This document shows positions 35,378-42,641 of a DNA stretch of 51,440 nucleotides, piece after piece (position 1 is the stretch's first letter; each line of letters starts with the position of its first letter). The stretch covers positions 1-51,440 of the forward strand of contig JAQVPJ010000017.1 of the NCBI GenBank assembly GCA_028702135.1, read 5' to 3'. The translations under genes were made by a program, and so were the position numbers. Below the pieces are notes generated by a model. It did not search any database and was not told the origin of the DNA. It saw nothing but the letters and a program-made list of their open reading frames with translations. This stretch comes from Eubacteriales bacterium (lineage in GTDB: Bacteria > Bacillota > Clostridia > Oscillospirales > CAG-382).

Positions 35378-35971
35378 ATGAGGATTAAAGACATAGTAAA
35401 AAAAGTAAAGGAATACGATTACAAAAAACTGCTGAACACAAAAGCTTTTCTGATCGTAGGCTGCGTAACGCTTGTCGGAATAGCGATTTTGGTAAGCACG
35501 CTGGTTAATCAGAAAGAAATTGACACGCTCGGCGAGGAAAGTAAAAAGATGCTCGGAAATTCCGTTTTGGTTGACAACAACACGGAGAGCGCAGATGATG
35601 TCATCAATGACGAAAACATCGATACGGACGATTACTTTGTCGCCTCAGTAATCAACAGGCAAAGCGTTCGTGACGAGGCGTTGGAGGTGCTTCAGGATAT
35701 TGCGGATAACCCCGATGTGCTCCCCGACGCAAAAGAGGACGCGCTTCTGAATATCGCAGCTATTGTCGAGGATATGACTGCCGAATCCAACATCGAAACG
35801 CTCATCAAAGCAAAGGGCTTTCCGGAGTGTGTCGCAGTTATTTCCGGTAATAAATGCACCGTCGTTATCGAAAGCGAGGGACTGCTTGCCAACGAGTTGG
35901 CGCAGGTGATGGAGATCGTCTACAATCAGGCAGGGATAGTTCCGGCTGATGTAAATGTCATCGAAAAATAA
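35378..35971 (+). CDS. spoIIIAH: Stage III sporulation protein AH
   Basis: 197 aa. A membrane helix at about residues 24-43 is followed by a linker and a C-terminal YscJ/FliF-like domain (about 85-195). SpoIIIAH binds forespore SpoIIQ across the septum. GGAGG lies 8 bases upstream. Last gene of the operon. Confidence 0.93.
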   Translation: MRIKDIVKKVKEYDYKKLLNTKAFLIVGCVTLVGIAILVSTLVNQKEIDTLGEESKKMLGNSVLVDNNTESADDVINDENIDTDDYFVASVINRQSVRDEALEVLQDIADNPDVLPDAKEDALLNIAAIVEDMTAESNIETLIKAKGFPECVAVISGNKCTVVIESEGLLANELAQVMEIVYNQAGIVPADVNVIEK

Positions 35972-36017
35972 GCGTTTTGGAGCTAAACGCAGACATATTT
36001 TACAGCAAAAATAAAAA

Positions 36018-36058
36018 CCGCCATATAAAAGCCTGTTCGCTTTCTATGACGGGTTTTT
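36018..36058. terminator. Bidirectional terminator between spoIIIA and the cyclase operon
   Basis: Imperfect stem CCGCCATA/TATGACGG with an inner AAAGC/GCTTT hairpin, flanked by A-run and T-run so it can work in both directions. Confidence 0.65.
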
Positions 36059-36096
36059 ATTTATATGTCAAAGAGAATCGTCCTTTTTGCTTCCAT

Positions 36097-36723
36097 CTAA
36101 TCATAATCTATCCTCGCGTATGCCCTTACAAGGCTTGCTTCGGCTTGGATTTTTAACGGCACGGCGCTTATCTCAAAGCAGCACACGCCCAAAAGGCTGC
36201 TTAAATTCGTCAAATTCTCAAGAATTGTTATATCGTTTTTCAGAAATTTTTTGTGTAATCCATACGGAGCCCTATCCGGTGCGGGTGTGTCCATACCGAC
36301 TATTTTTATATTCTTGCGTATTAGGAAATCGGTTATTCCATCGTCGAGTACGGGGTATTTCGTGTAATATACGTCACATTCTGAATACAAAGACGCAAAA
36401 TCGGTAAAAATCAAAACAATATCGTCCTTTTTTATCAGGTTCTCATACTCAGGTTTATACGAGATGACTTTTTCGCCTCTGACGTCTATGAGCACACCTC
36501 TGCCTATAAATTTTTCAATCGGAAATTCACCGGCATCGCGGCAGTCGTCAACAAGATGACCGGGTAGATCGATATGAGTGCCGGCGTGCATACCGCTTGT
36601 AACTACGGAGTAATTATAACCGTCACGCTCCAGTGACCTGTTCTTTTTTATAATTACCCCGTCATCCCCCGGGAACACAGGAATTCCGCCTGCAATGGGA
36701 TAGCTCAAATCTATTATCCTCAT
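36097..36723 (-). CDS. Cyclase / kynurenine formamidase-like metal hydrolase
   Basis: 208 aa, PF04199-type. The metal motif HAGTHIDLPGH (residues about 46-56) is intact, and DLSYPIAGGIPVFPGD opens the protein. Family members hydrolyse N-formylkynurenine, isatin or related amides; the substrate here is unknown. A GTG one codon upstream is an alternative start. Eleven bases separate it from the HD gene, forming a two-gene operon. Confidence 0.85.
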   Translation of the reverse strand: MRIIDLSYPIAGGIPVFPGDDGVIIKKNRSLERDGYNYSVVTSGMHAGTHIDLPGHLVDDCRDAGEFPIEKFIGRGVLIDVRGEKVISYKPEYENLIKKDDIVLIFTDFASLYSECDVYYTKYPVLDDGITDFLIRKNIKIVGMDTPAPDRAPYGLHKKFLKNDITILENLTNLSSLLGVCCFEISAVPLKIQAEASLVRAYARIDYD

Positions 36724-36737
36724 CACTTTAGCCTCCT

Positions 36738-37328
36738 CTACTGCTTTATTTGTCCCTTCGCAACCGAGTCATCTATGACCTGCTCGACAAATTCCCACAA
36801 CTCCTGCATAGCTGTTTTTACTATTTTCATCCTGTCAAGAACCATATCCTTTGTAATGCCGTGTAATACCCATGTATGACCGTCGGTTTTGTAATTACTG
36901 ATAAAGGGCTGAAGCCTGTCAATTGCAGAGGCATATACAGCGTCAGGTGTTTCCATTGAATCGAATTCCTCCCACAAAGCACGGAATTCACACGCCTGTT
37001 CGGGCGGCAGTATCGAGAACAGTCTGTCCGCCGCCTGTTTTTCTCTTTTTGCTTTATCCTCATTTCCTTTTTTGTCATATGCGAATGTATCGCCCGCATA
37101 CACCTCCACAAGGTCGTGGAGCAGAGCCATCTTTATGACCCGGTTAATGTCAACATCGGGATTGGACGAATATTCAAACAGCGTCAGAGCCATTACGGCA
37201 AAGTGCCAGGAATGCTCGGCATCGTTCTCACGCCTTGATTTATCCATCAACAGCGTTTGCCTTAATATGTTCTTCATTTTGTCCACTTCGATCAAAAATT
37301 CCAACTGTTTCCTAATTTTTTCGTTCAT
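36738..37328 (-). CDS. HD-domain phosphohydrolase (HD_3, YfbR-like)
   Basis: 196 aa, all-helical. The HD ligands are visible in ENDAEHSWH and LLHDLVEVYAGD, with a later Asp in ASAIDRLQP. Proteins of this group act as 5'-deoxynucleotidases. Single-domain and cytoplasmic; first gene of the leftward pair with the cyclase. Confidence 0.85.
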   Translation of the reverse strand: MNEKIRKQLEFLIEVDKMKNILRQTLLMDKSRRENDAEHSWHFAVMALTLFEYSSNPDVDINRVIKMALLHDLVEVYAGDTFAYDKKGNEDKAKREKQAADRLFSILPPEQACEFRALWEEFDSMETPDAVYASAIDRLQPFISNYKTDGHTWVLHGITKDMVLDRMKIVKTAMQELWEFVEQVIDDSVAKGQIKQ

Positions 37329-37376
37329 CCGTCATACCCCGCAACTTCATTATAATACAGAACAATCCGTTAAACT

Positions 37377-37405
37377 ATTATAAATCATATAACACTGTTT
37401 TTCAA
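37377..37405 (-). promoter_or_regulatory. Promoter of the HD-cyclase operon
   Basis: Leftward TTGAAA (37400-37405), 17 bp, TATAAT (37377-37382). Confidence 0.75.
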
Positions 37406-37453
37406 TATATTTGTAAGTTGATATTTATTTAAATAATAATTCACAATCATGTA

Positions 37454-37482
37454 TTGAACTAAGTTTTCCGGCGTGATATAAT
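37454..37482 (+). promoter_or_regulatory. Promoter of the sugar transferase gene
   Basis: TTGAAC (37454-37459), 17 bp, TATAAT (37477-37482). Confidence 0.75.
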
Positions 37483-37523
37483 TAACCGAAATTAGTAGTT
37501 ATTATTATCGGAGCGAATGTCTT

Positions 37524-38135
37524 ATGTATTTATTATTTAAAAGATTACTTGATTTTTCCATATCCCTTATCGGTCTGATAATTTTATCGCCGCTTTTTCT
37601 TGTTTTGGTCGCTGCGATAAAGCTCAGCTCAAAGGGTCCGGTTTTTTTTAAGCAAAAGCGTGTCGGAATACATAAAAAGCACTTTAATATATTAAAATTC
37701 CGCACCATGCGTATAGACACGCCAAAGGATTGTCCTACCCATTTGCTTGAGAACCCCGACTTGTACATAACCAAAATAGGGAGATTTTTACGAAAAACCT
37801 CACTCGACGAGCTGCCGCAGCTTTTAAATATTTTGTCGGGAAAGATGAGCATAGTCGGTCCCCGCCCTGCACTTTGGAATCAATTCGATTTAATCGAAGC
37901 ACGCGATTTATACGGTGTAAATGATGTAAAGCCGGGATTGACCGGTTGGGCACAGATAAACGGCCGCGATGAGCTTCCGATAGAAGTAAAAGCAAAGCTC
38001 GACGGTGAGTATGTAAGCAGAATGAGCTTTGTTTTCGATATAAAATGCATTTTCGGTACTGTGAAATCAGTTTTGCTGCATGACGGTGTTGTGGAAGGTG
38101 TAACCGGAGCATCAACCAAGGACGAGAAACGATAA
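37524..38135 (+). CDS. Undecaprenyl-phosphate sugar phosphotransferase
   Basis: 203 aa, the minimal monotopic phosphoglycosyl transferase form. An N-terminal membrane helix-turn (residues 10-30) is followed by KGPVFFKQKRVG, FNILKFRTMR, the catalytic pair in SLDELPQLLNIL (Asp-Glu) and SIVGPRPAL, then KPGLTGWAQINGRD. It loads the first sugar phosphate onto undecaprenyl phosphate for surface glycans. Here it stands alone, 9 kb from the polysaccharide cluster whose own copy is decayed. Confidence 0.93.
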   Translation: MYLLFKRLLDFSISLIGLIILSPLFLVLVAAIKLSSKGPVFFKQKRVGIHKKHFNILKFRTMRIDTPKDCPTHLLENPDLYITKIGRFLRKTSLDELPQLLNILSGKMSIVGPRPALWNQFDLIEARDLYGVNDVKPGLTGWAQINGRDELPIEVKAKLDGEYVSRMSFVFDIKCIFGTVKSVLLHDGVVEGVTGASTKDEKR

Positions 38136-38183
38136 TCAGAAAAAATTTCTTAATAGCATAAAAAATACAGCTCAATTTTACCT

Positions 38184-38212
38184 ACGCCGGAAGAAAATCT
38201 TTCGGCTGATGT
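38184..38212 (+). terminator. Possible terminator after the sugar transferase gene
   Basis: Hairpin GCCGGAAGA/TCTTTCGGC with a short A-rich loop, followed by TGATGTGTTTT; the T-tract is poor. Confidence 0.4.
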
Positions 38213-38244
38213 GTTTTATATTCTAAAAAAAAGGTGTTACAAAA

Positions 38245-38724
38245 ATGTCTTTTGAATTAATGGATTTTACTTCCTCAATTCTGCAAAAGCAAGCGGTCAA
38301 TAAGATTTTGGCTTGCAACGATTTTACAGCAAAATACCAACTCACCCTAACAATAGAGCAGGCACGGGAACTGGCGGAAACTCTTAGCACGACTCTCAGG
38401 GATAACGGACGCATTGATTTCAGCGGGGGCGTTGTAGATAAAATTATAAAGAATTTCTGTGATTCTCCCTATTTAAACCAGCAGAATTACTCGGAAACTC
38501 TAAACGAGCTCACGGAGCTTTTCTATTATTTCAAGAACCAGACGCTTGACAGAATAAGTGACGACGACCTTATTAAGTGGATGAACGCTTCCTTTGATAA
38601 TGTCTGCCACGGTTCTCTTGAAATGCTTGCCGGAACGGAGCTTGAACGTCTGGCGCGCAATCTTCGTTACGGATATGACCCGAATTACACAGAACCCCAA
38701 GAAACGGAGGAGGAAAATGAGTAA
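38245..38724 (+). CDS. DUF6323 family protein
   Basis: 159 aa, soluble, mostly helical, acidic C-terminus. I recognise it as DUF6323 from the opening segment and its pairing with the following DUF6179 gene (recalled from clostridial annotations, not searched). No catalytic motif or membrane segment is visible. AAGGTG lies 9 bases before the ATG. Its last eight bases overlap the next gene, so the two proteins are translated together and probably form a complex. Function unknown. Confidence 0.75.
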   Translation: MSFELMDFTSSILQKQAVNKILACNDFTAKYQLTLTIEQARELAETLSTTLRDNGRIDFSGGVVDKIIKNFCDSPYLNQQNYSETLNELTELFYYFKNQTLDRISDDDLIKWMNASFDNVCHGSLEMLAGTELERLARNLRYGYDPNYTEPQETEEENE

Positions 38725-39712
38725 TATCGAGCGTGTAAGCCGCATTGATGCTCTTAAGCTTAATCAGGGTTACTACTTTCATTCACTGCTCGGAGCGGCA
38801 TATGAAAAAGGAATGATTTCGGAATCGGAGATCGAAAAAATCCAGCTCGATTGTATCGATCTGTTGTCATATAAAGCAAAAAGATACACTGATAATAATA
38901 GCAGCTCATTAAGGGTTGAGCTTGCAGAATATATAATGACCTCAAACCTTTATACAATCGGATTGTATTTAAAAACCTTCCCTGTCGCCGATGATGCTGT
39001 AAATGCTCTGACCGAAAAGTCTATGCTCGATTTGTATCTTTCGGGCAGAAAAATCATAGATTCAATGATAAATTCCGCAAAACGCAGGTATTCACTTGTA
39101 ATAAAAAGCATACTTGATAATAACAATCAGTTTTATAAACCTACCGTTGTGTCGGCAATCAGGGGCTTTTTCAAAAAATATAATCCCGATTACGGTGCAC
39201 ATGAAAACATAATCACCGCAGATTATCCCACATGCAATCCGATAGAGGATATAACAGGAATAGAGTTTATTAAAAAATATCTGGATTTTATATATGCCGA
39301 GAATATGTTCTGCAAGCATTTTTTTCCTCAGGATATTGACGCGCTTTTATGCGGGGTTGACAATAGGTACGAAGCCCTCGTTTTTAATATTTTCGAGGAG
39401 GTGCTTACCGGTGCGATCGGCTGCGTGCTATCGGGTCAAAACCCCTGCACGCTGAATATATCAGCCGCTCAGGCGGCAGCTCTGTGTGAGCAGATTTACT
39501 TAAAAAATGATTTGCAAATCGAAAAGGATATAAATCGCGCCTGCGAAAAACTCATACCAACTTTGCAGATAACGAGCAGAACTCTGCAATCGTATATAAA
39601 AGCATCTCTGCCGAAGATAATATCACATGTCTGCTTTATGAAGAAAAACAAACTGCTCGACAGGGTGTTTATTACGCCTGAAAATACTCTGAAAAACCCT
39701 AAGTTTCTATAA
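38717..39712 (+). CDS. DUF6179 family protein
   Basis: 331 aa, soluble and strongly helical with no signal peptide. The start at 38717 has GGAGGAGG directly upstream inside the end of the previous gene; a longer frame reaching 38594 is a shadow of it. No known active-site motif is visible. The segment around residues 235-260 contains HFFPQDIDALLCGVDNRYEALVFNIFEEVL. DUF6179 and DUF6323 appear together in many Oscillospirales (recollection). Function unknown. Confidence 0.75.
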   Translation: MSNIERVSRIDALKLNQGYYFHSLLGAAYEKGMISESEIEKIQLDCIDLLSYKAKRYTDNNSSSLRVELAEYIMTSNLYTIGLYLKTFPVADDAVNALTEKSMLDLYLSGRKIIDSMINSAKRRYSLVIKSILDNNNQFYKPTVVSAIRGFFKKYNPDYGAHENIITADYPTCNPIEDITGIEFIKKYLDFIYAENMFCKHFFPQDIDALLCGVDNRYEALVFNIFEEVLTGAIGCVLSGQNPCTLNISAAQAAALCEQIYLKNDLQIEKDINRACEKLIPTLQITSRTLQSYIKASLPKIISHVCFMKKNKLLDRVFITPENTLKNPKFL

Positions 39713-39753
39713 GTCGAAAAATTAGGTCTGCCGCTTAAACCGAATTAAAATAA

Positions 39754-39782
39754 TTGACAAAACACATCACACGGTTTATAAT
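39754..39782 (+). promoter_or_regulatory. Promoter of the PH-domain gene
   Basis: Perfect consensus TTGACA (39754-39759), 17 bp, TATAAT (39777-39782). It ends the DUF6179 transcription unit functionally, since no terminator is seen between them. Confidence 0.85.
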
Positions 39783-39810
39783 ATATGTACTATATTTTAG
39801 GAGGATTTTA

Positions 39811-40227
39811 ATGAGCGATACAAAGGACAAAGCTGTTGAAGTCAATGAAACCCCGGTTATTAAGGAAAGAAAACGCTGGTTGTTTTTCGGACTGCCTTTT
39901 ACGTTTACAAAATACATCCTCGACGGAAAGTGTTTGAAGCTGTGCAAGGGTTTTTTTACAACGACGGAGGACGACCTGCTGTTATTCAGGGTTATGGATG
40001 TTTCCCTAAAACGTACACTTATGCAAAGAATTTTCAGACTCGGAACAATGATAGTTGTTTCATCCGACAAGACTAACCCCAATCTTGAGGTAAAAAACAT
40101 AAAGAACGTCCGGGAGTTCAAAGAAGCTCTGAATCGCAGAGTCGAGAGCGAACGTCTTAGGATGCGGTTCAAAGCAGGCGAATTTATCGGAAGCGATTTC
40201 GACGACGACAATAACGACAATACATAG
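39811..40227 (+). CDS. Bacterial PH-domain protein
   Basis: 138 aa, cytoplasmic. The core (residues 20-115) has the strand pattern of bacterial PH domains: FFGLPFTFTKYILDGKCLKL, DLLLFRVMDVSLKRTL, GTMIVVSSD and a closing helix from VREFKEALNRRV. The tail is Asp/Asn-rich. AGGAGG precedes the ATG. It lacks the membrane helices that often precede such domains, and its role is unknown. Confidence 0.75.
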   Translation: MSDTKDKAVEVNETPVIKERKRWLFFGLPFTFTKYILDGKCLKLCKGFFTTTEDDLLLFRVMDVSLKRTLMQRIFRLGTMIVVSSDKTNPNLEVKNIKNVREFKEALNRRVESERLRMRFKAGEFIGSDFDDDNNDNT

Positions 40228-40334
40228 CTTTTCGGCAAAAAATAACCTGTACGTAATACAGGCATTTGTAGCTGATTTATGCAAAAAACAATCAACAGTT
40301 GATTTTCTACTTAACTGTTAAGAAGGTGATTTTG

Positions 40335-40700
40335 GTGTTCTTTTTGGTCGGAATGGGTGAAAAATGCGACAAACTCGATTTTCGCCAAACCATAATATGT
40401 CCCTGCTGCGGAAGATACGGTTCCTTGGAGGTGTATATGGAATACACCTATTTTTCAATGTTTTTTATTCCGATTGCAAACTGGAGAAAACGCTATTTTG
40501 TTAAGACTACCTGCTGCGGAAGCATTTGTGAAATTGATTCGGAGCTTGGAAAAGCGATTGAGAAAGGCACACAAAGGGAGCTTGATTTAGGCAGTCTTAA
40601 CTTTCAAAAACGACAGGGCGGCACATTAAGATGCTCGGGCTGCGGATTTGTAACGAGCGAGGATTTCGTATTCTGCCCCAAATGCGGCAGGAAATTTTGA
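40335..40700 (+). CDS. Zinc-ribbon protein, 121 aa
   Basis: Starts with GTG behind AAGAAGGTG; a longer frame begins at 40299 but lacks a ribosome site. The cysteines come in pairs: CPCC in IICPCCGRYGS, CC in TTCCGSICEID, and a C-terminal zinc ribbon CSGC...CPKC. The segment YFSMFFIPIANWRKRYFVKT is hydrophobic and recurs in clostridial zinc-ribbon proteins of unknown role. Probably in one transcript with the lipoprotein gene that follows. Confidence 0.75.
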   Translation: MFFLVGMGEKCDKLDFRQTIICPCCGRYGSLEVYMEYTYFSMFFIPIANWRKRYFVKTTCCGSICEIDSELGKAIEKGTQRELDLGSLNFQKRQGGTLRCSGCGFVTSEDFVFCPKCGRKF

Positions 40701-40718
40701 TTGGAGGAGTTTTTTCCT

Positions 40719-40973
40719 ATGAAAAAAATCTTGACGGTTCTTTTATTTACGGCACTTATGGTATGCTTTTCCGGCTGCGGAAACAAGGATTTGTTCGATA
40801 CCGTTTATACATATGACACCGCAATAATTAAGATGCCCGACGGAAGCACCAGGGAAATCGAGATAGATCAATGGACCGATTACGAGGGTGAGCAGATACA
40901 GATAATAGCAAAAGACGGAACTGTTTATTTGGTAAACTCCGTAAACTGTGTTTTAATAAGGAACGCAAAGTAA
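40719..40973 (+). CDS. Small lipoprotein, 84 aa
   Basis: A signal peptide of about 20 residues ends in the lipobox FSGC, so the mature protein would be lipid-anchored to the outside of the membrane. The remaining 60 residues form a beta-rich domain (MPDGSTREIEIDQWTDYEGE, KDGTVYLVNSVN) with no known name. GGAGGAG is 11 bases before the ATG. Confidence 0.75.
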   Translation: MKKILTVLLFTALMVCFSGCGNKDLFDTVYTYDTAIIKMPDGSTREIEIDQWTDYEGEQIQIIAKDGTVYLVNSVNCVLIRNAK

Positions 40974-40989
40974 AGGATATAACCTCTGC

Positions 40990-41415
40990 ATGGATATAAT
41001 CGAGCAACGCTTTTTTACCGAGGTAACGCAAGAAATACGCAATATAAGGGAAAAGGTTTTTGTAGAGGAGCAGGGTTTTACTGATGAGTTCGACCAAGCT
41101 GACAAAACGGCCTATCACCTTTTGCTGCTCTACAATGGCAGAGCGGCGGCGACGGGACGGGTTTTTGAAAGCCCGAGGAATCAAACCTATACCATCGGAC
41201 GGGTTGCGGTTCTCAGGGAATTCCGAAACCGGCATTTGGGAAAAAAAGTGATGGAACTGCTCGAAGAAAAAGCAAGGGAACAAGGTGCGATTATAGCCGA
41301 GGTGTCCGCCCAGTGCAGGGCGAGGGGCTTTTACGAAAAGAACGGGTATACTGCAACCGGCGACGTTTATTACGACCAGCACTGCCAGCATATTCATATG
41401 GAAAAGCATCTGTAA
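40990..41415 (+). CDS. GNAT family N-acetyltransferase
   Basis: 141 aa. The acetyl-CoA loop is VLREFRNRHLGKKVMELL, followed by AQCRARGFYEKNGYTATG. The N-terminus IREKVFVEEQGFTDEFDQAD resembles ElaA/PhnO-type small acetyltransferases. The substrate is unknown. Follows the lipoprotein by 16 bases. Confidence 0.85.
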   Translation: MDIIEQRFFTEVTQEIRNIREKVFVEEQGFTDEFDQADKTAYHLLLLYNGRAAATGRVFESPRNQTYTIGRVAVLREFRNRHLGKKVMELLEEKAREQGAIIAEVSAQCRARGFYEKNGYTATGDVYYDQHCQHIHMEKHL

Positions 41416-41418
41416 AAA

Positions 41419-42120
41419 TCAGTTTTCCCGCTCTATTACGATAGTACTCAAATACACATCGTCCAGATACTCATCGGAATAATGCCGGTCAAAAAAACGA
41501 TCGAATTCATTAGCGGCGGGTATCCCCTCACGGCGTTCACTCTGCCGCCTTACCGCAGAAAACGACAGAAATATATTTATAGACATAAAAATACTCATAA
41601 AAACAGAGATTATTCTTAGAAACTTATGCGGAACACGGCTGATAAGAGAGCTTAACCAGGGGTACACCCACTTTATCCAGACAAGCCCGAGCACGCCCCA
41701 CACCAGCGAGTGCAAAAGGCTTGTTCTCCCGTTTAAACTTATTAACTTATCGCTGTAATCCCAGGACACCGTTCCGAAAACGAGTTCCTGCAGCAAACTG
41801 CACAAATACTCGAAAGCACCGCCTATGACCGTGCTACCGATAAAAATCAAAAAAACATTCCTGTTTCGCAGCCAGTAAAGACTTACGGTCATGAGCAGCG
41901 CACCCAATCCGTAAACGAGGTTAAACGGCCCGTAGATAACGCTTGCGCGTATTTTGAACTCATGGTGTGCGAACAGAAAATATATCGATTCAAAGACCAC
42001 TCCCAAAAAACAGCCAATCATAAAAATGCAAAAGAGCTTATCATAGCTAAAGCCATAATAAGAACCGTTCTTTTCCGAAGCATTTTTTTTGCTTTTTGTT
42101 TTTTTTTCTGTTTTTCTCAT
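41419..42120 (-). CDS. CmpB-type putative ABC transporter permease (PF06541)
   Basis: 233 aa. A lysine-rich N-terminus leads to five or six membrane helices. The core FLGVVFESIYFLFAH, SVIYGPFNLVYGLGALL and GTVSWDYSDKLISLNGRTSLLHSLVWG is characteristic of this clostridial membrane family; the transporter label is traditional and unproven. It converges on the GNAT gene. The leader on its 5' side contains two 60-bp repeats (42237-42396). Confidence 0.8.
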   Translation of the reverse strand: MRKTEKKTKSKKNASEKNGSYYGFSYDKLFCIFMIGCFLGVVFESIYFLFAHHEFKIRASVIYGPFNLVYGLGALLMTVSLYWLRNRNVFLIFIGSTVIGGAFEYLCSLLQELVFGTVSWDYSDKLISLNGRTSLLHSLVWGVLGLVWIKWVYPWLSSLISRVPHKFLRIISVFMSIFMSINIFLSFSAVRRQSERREGIPAANEFDRFFDRHYSDEYLDDVYLSTIVIEREN

Positions 42121-42236
42121 ACTAAAAGATACCTCTCTTACGGTTCTTTTTATCTTGTAAATATCATTAATGCTTTATGGTAGGATGTTTCGTAATATTA
42201 TACTGAATGCATGCTATAATATTCATTGTATTAAAT

Positions 42237-42296
42237 GCATTTTCCTAATGCCGGCTAAACAAGCTCTCTCATCAGATGGATACTTACGCCGGCAAT
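42237..42296 (-). repeat. 60-bp repeat, copy 1
   Basis: Differs from copy 2 at three of 60 positions, all T/C changes. Bounded by GCCGGC on both sides of a 32-base interior, so the ends can pair (7 bp with the flanking T-A). The region read leftward continues into a self-complementary AAATGCATTT. Confidence 0.85.
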
Positions 42297-42336
42297 TCGA
42301 TACTTCAAAGTTTGTATTACATTCAGAAAATGCACG

Positions 42337-42396
42337 GCATTTTCCCAACGCCGGCTAAACAAGCCCTCTCATCAGATGGATACTTACGCCGGCAAT
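42337..42396 (-). repeat. 60-bp repeat, copy 2
   Basis: Exactly 100 bp from copy 1. Read leftward it starts at the predicted transcription start, holds GCCGGC arms around CATCTGATGAGAGGGCTTG, and is followed by a hairpin GAAAATGC-CGT-GCATTTTC (42326-42344). A competing stem GGCT/AGCC uses the same 3' arm. Confidence 0.85.
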
Positions 42397-42425
42397 ATTA
42401 TACCATAAATATATGCCGTTATCAA
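42397..42425 (-). promoter_or_regulatory. Promoter in front of the tandem repeats
   Basis: Leftward TTGATA (42420-42425), 17 bp, TATAAT (42397-42402). Transcription would begin within the first GCCGGC of copy 2 and run through both repeats to the CmpB-type gene. Confidence 0.7.
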
Positions 42426-42563
42426 ACCCTATGTTTATAAAAAACAGTATATGATTACATAAACGATTAATACTTTTTTAGACACTCAGTCGATACAAAA
42501 TATGACGGGAGATTCGCATAGGGATCATATTTGTTTTTCAACCTTTTTGATGCATATTAAATT

Positions 42564-42617
42564 AATAAAAAGCCGCACGGAATCGGCAAACACGGATTCT
42601 GTGCGGCGGTTTTTTTA
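42564..42617. terminator. Bidirectional terminator after the FAD oxidoreductase
   Basis: Stem GCCGCACGGAATC (42572-42584) with the arm at 42595-42607, one G-T pair, A-run on one side and T-run on the other. Confidence 0.85.
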
Positions 42618-42641
42618 TGTTGTTTATAATTCATTTATCGG

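Larger units (their letters stand above)
42121..42641. other. Intergenic region, 521 bases, no gene
   Basis: No protein-coding frame is supported. From left to right it holds the proximal leader of the CmpB-type gene (with a TATAAT near 42199), the two 60-bp repeats, the leftward promoter at 42397-42425, an A/T-rich stretch with no clear feature (42426-42560) and a bidirectional terminator. Confidence 0.7.

Noticed and set aside
39754-39810. Longer N-terminus for the PH-domain protein
   Set aside because: The TTG at 39754 is the first three bases of a perfect TTGACA promoter box; AGGAGG marks the ATG at 39811.
42237-42396. The two repeats as a minimal CRISPR array
   Set aside because: Repeat unit of 60 bp is too long, only two copies exist, the copies differ at three sites, and no cas genes are nearby.
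42237-42396. Hammerhead ribozyme, because of CTGATGAG in the leftward sense
   Set aside because: The core lacks the GAAA segment and the three-stem arrangement; the match is limited to CTGATGA.
42237-42396. Integron attC site, because of GTTTAGC and GCTAAAC
   Set aside because: The core sites do not fit RYYYAAC/GTTRRRY and there is no integrase or gene cassette.
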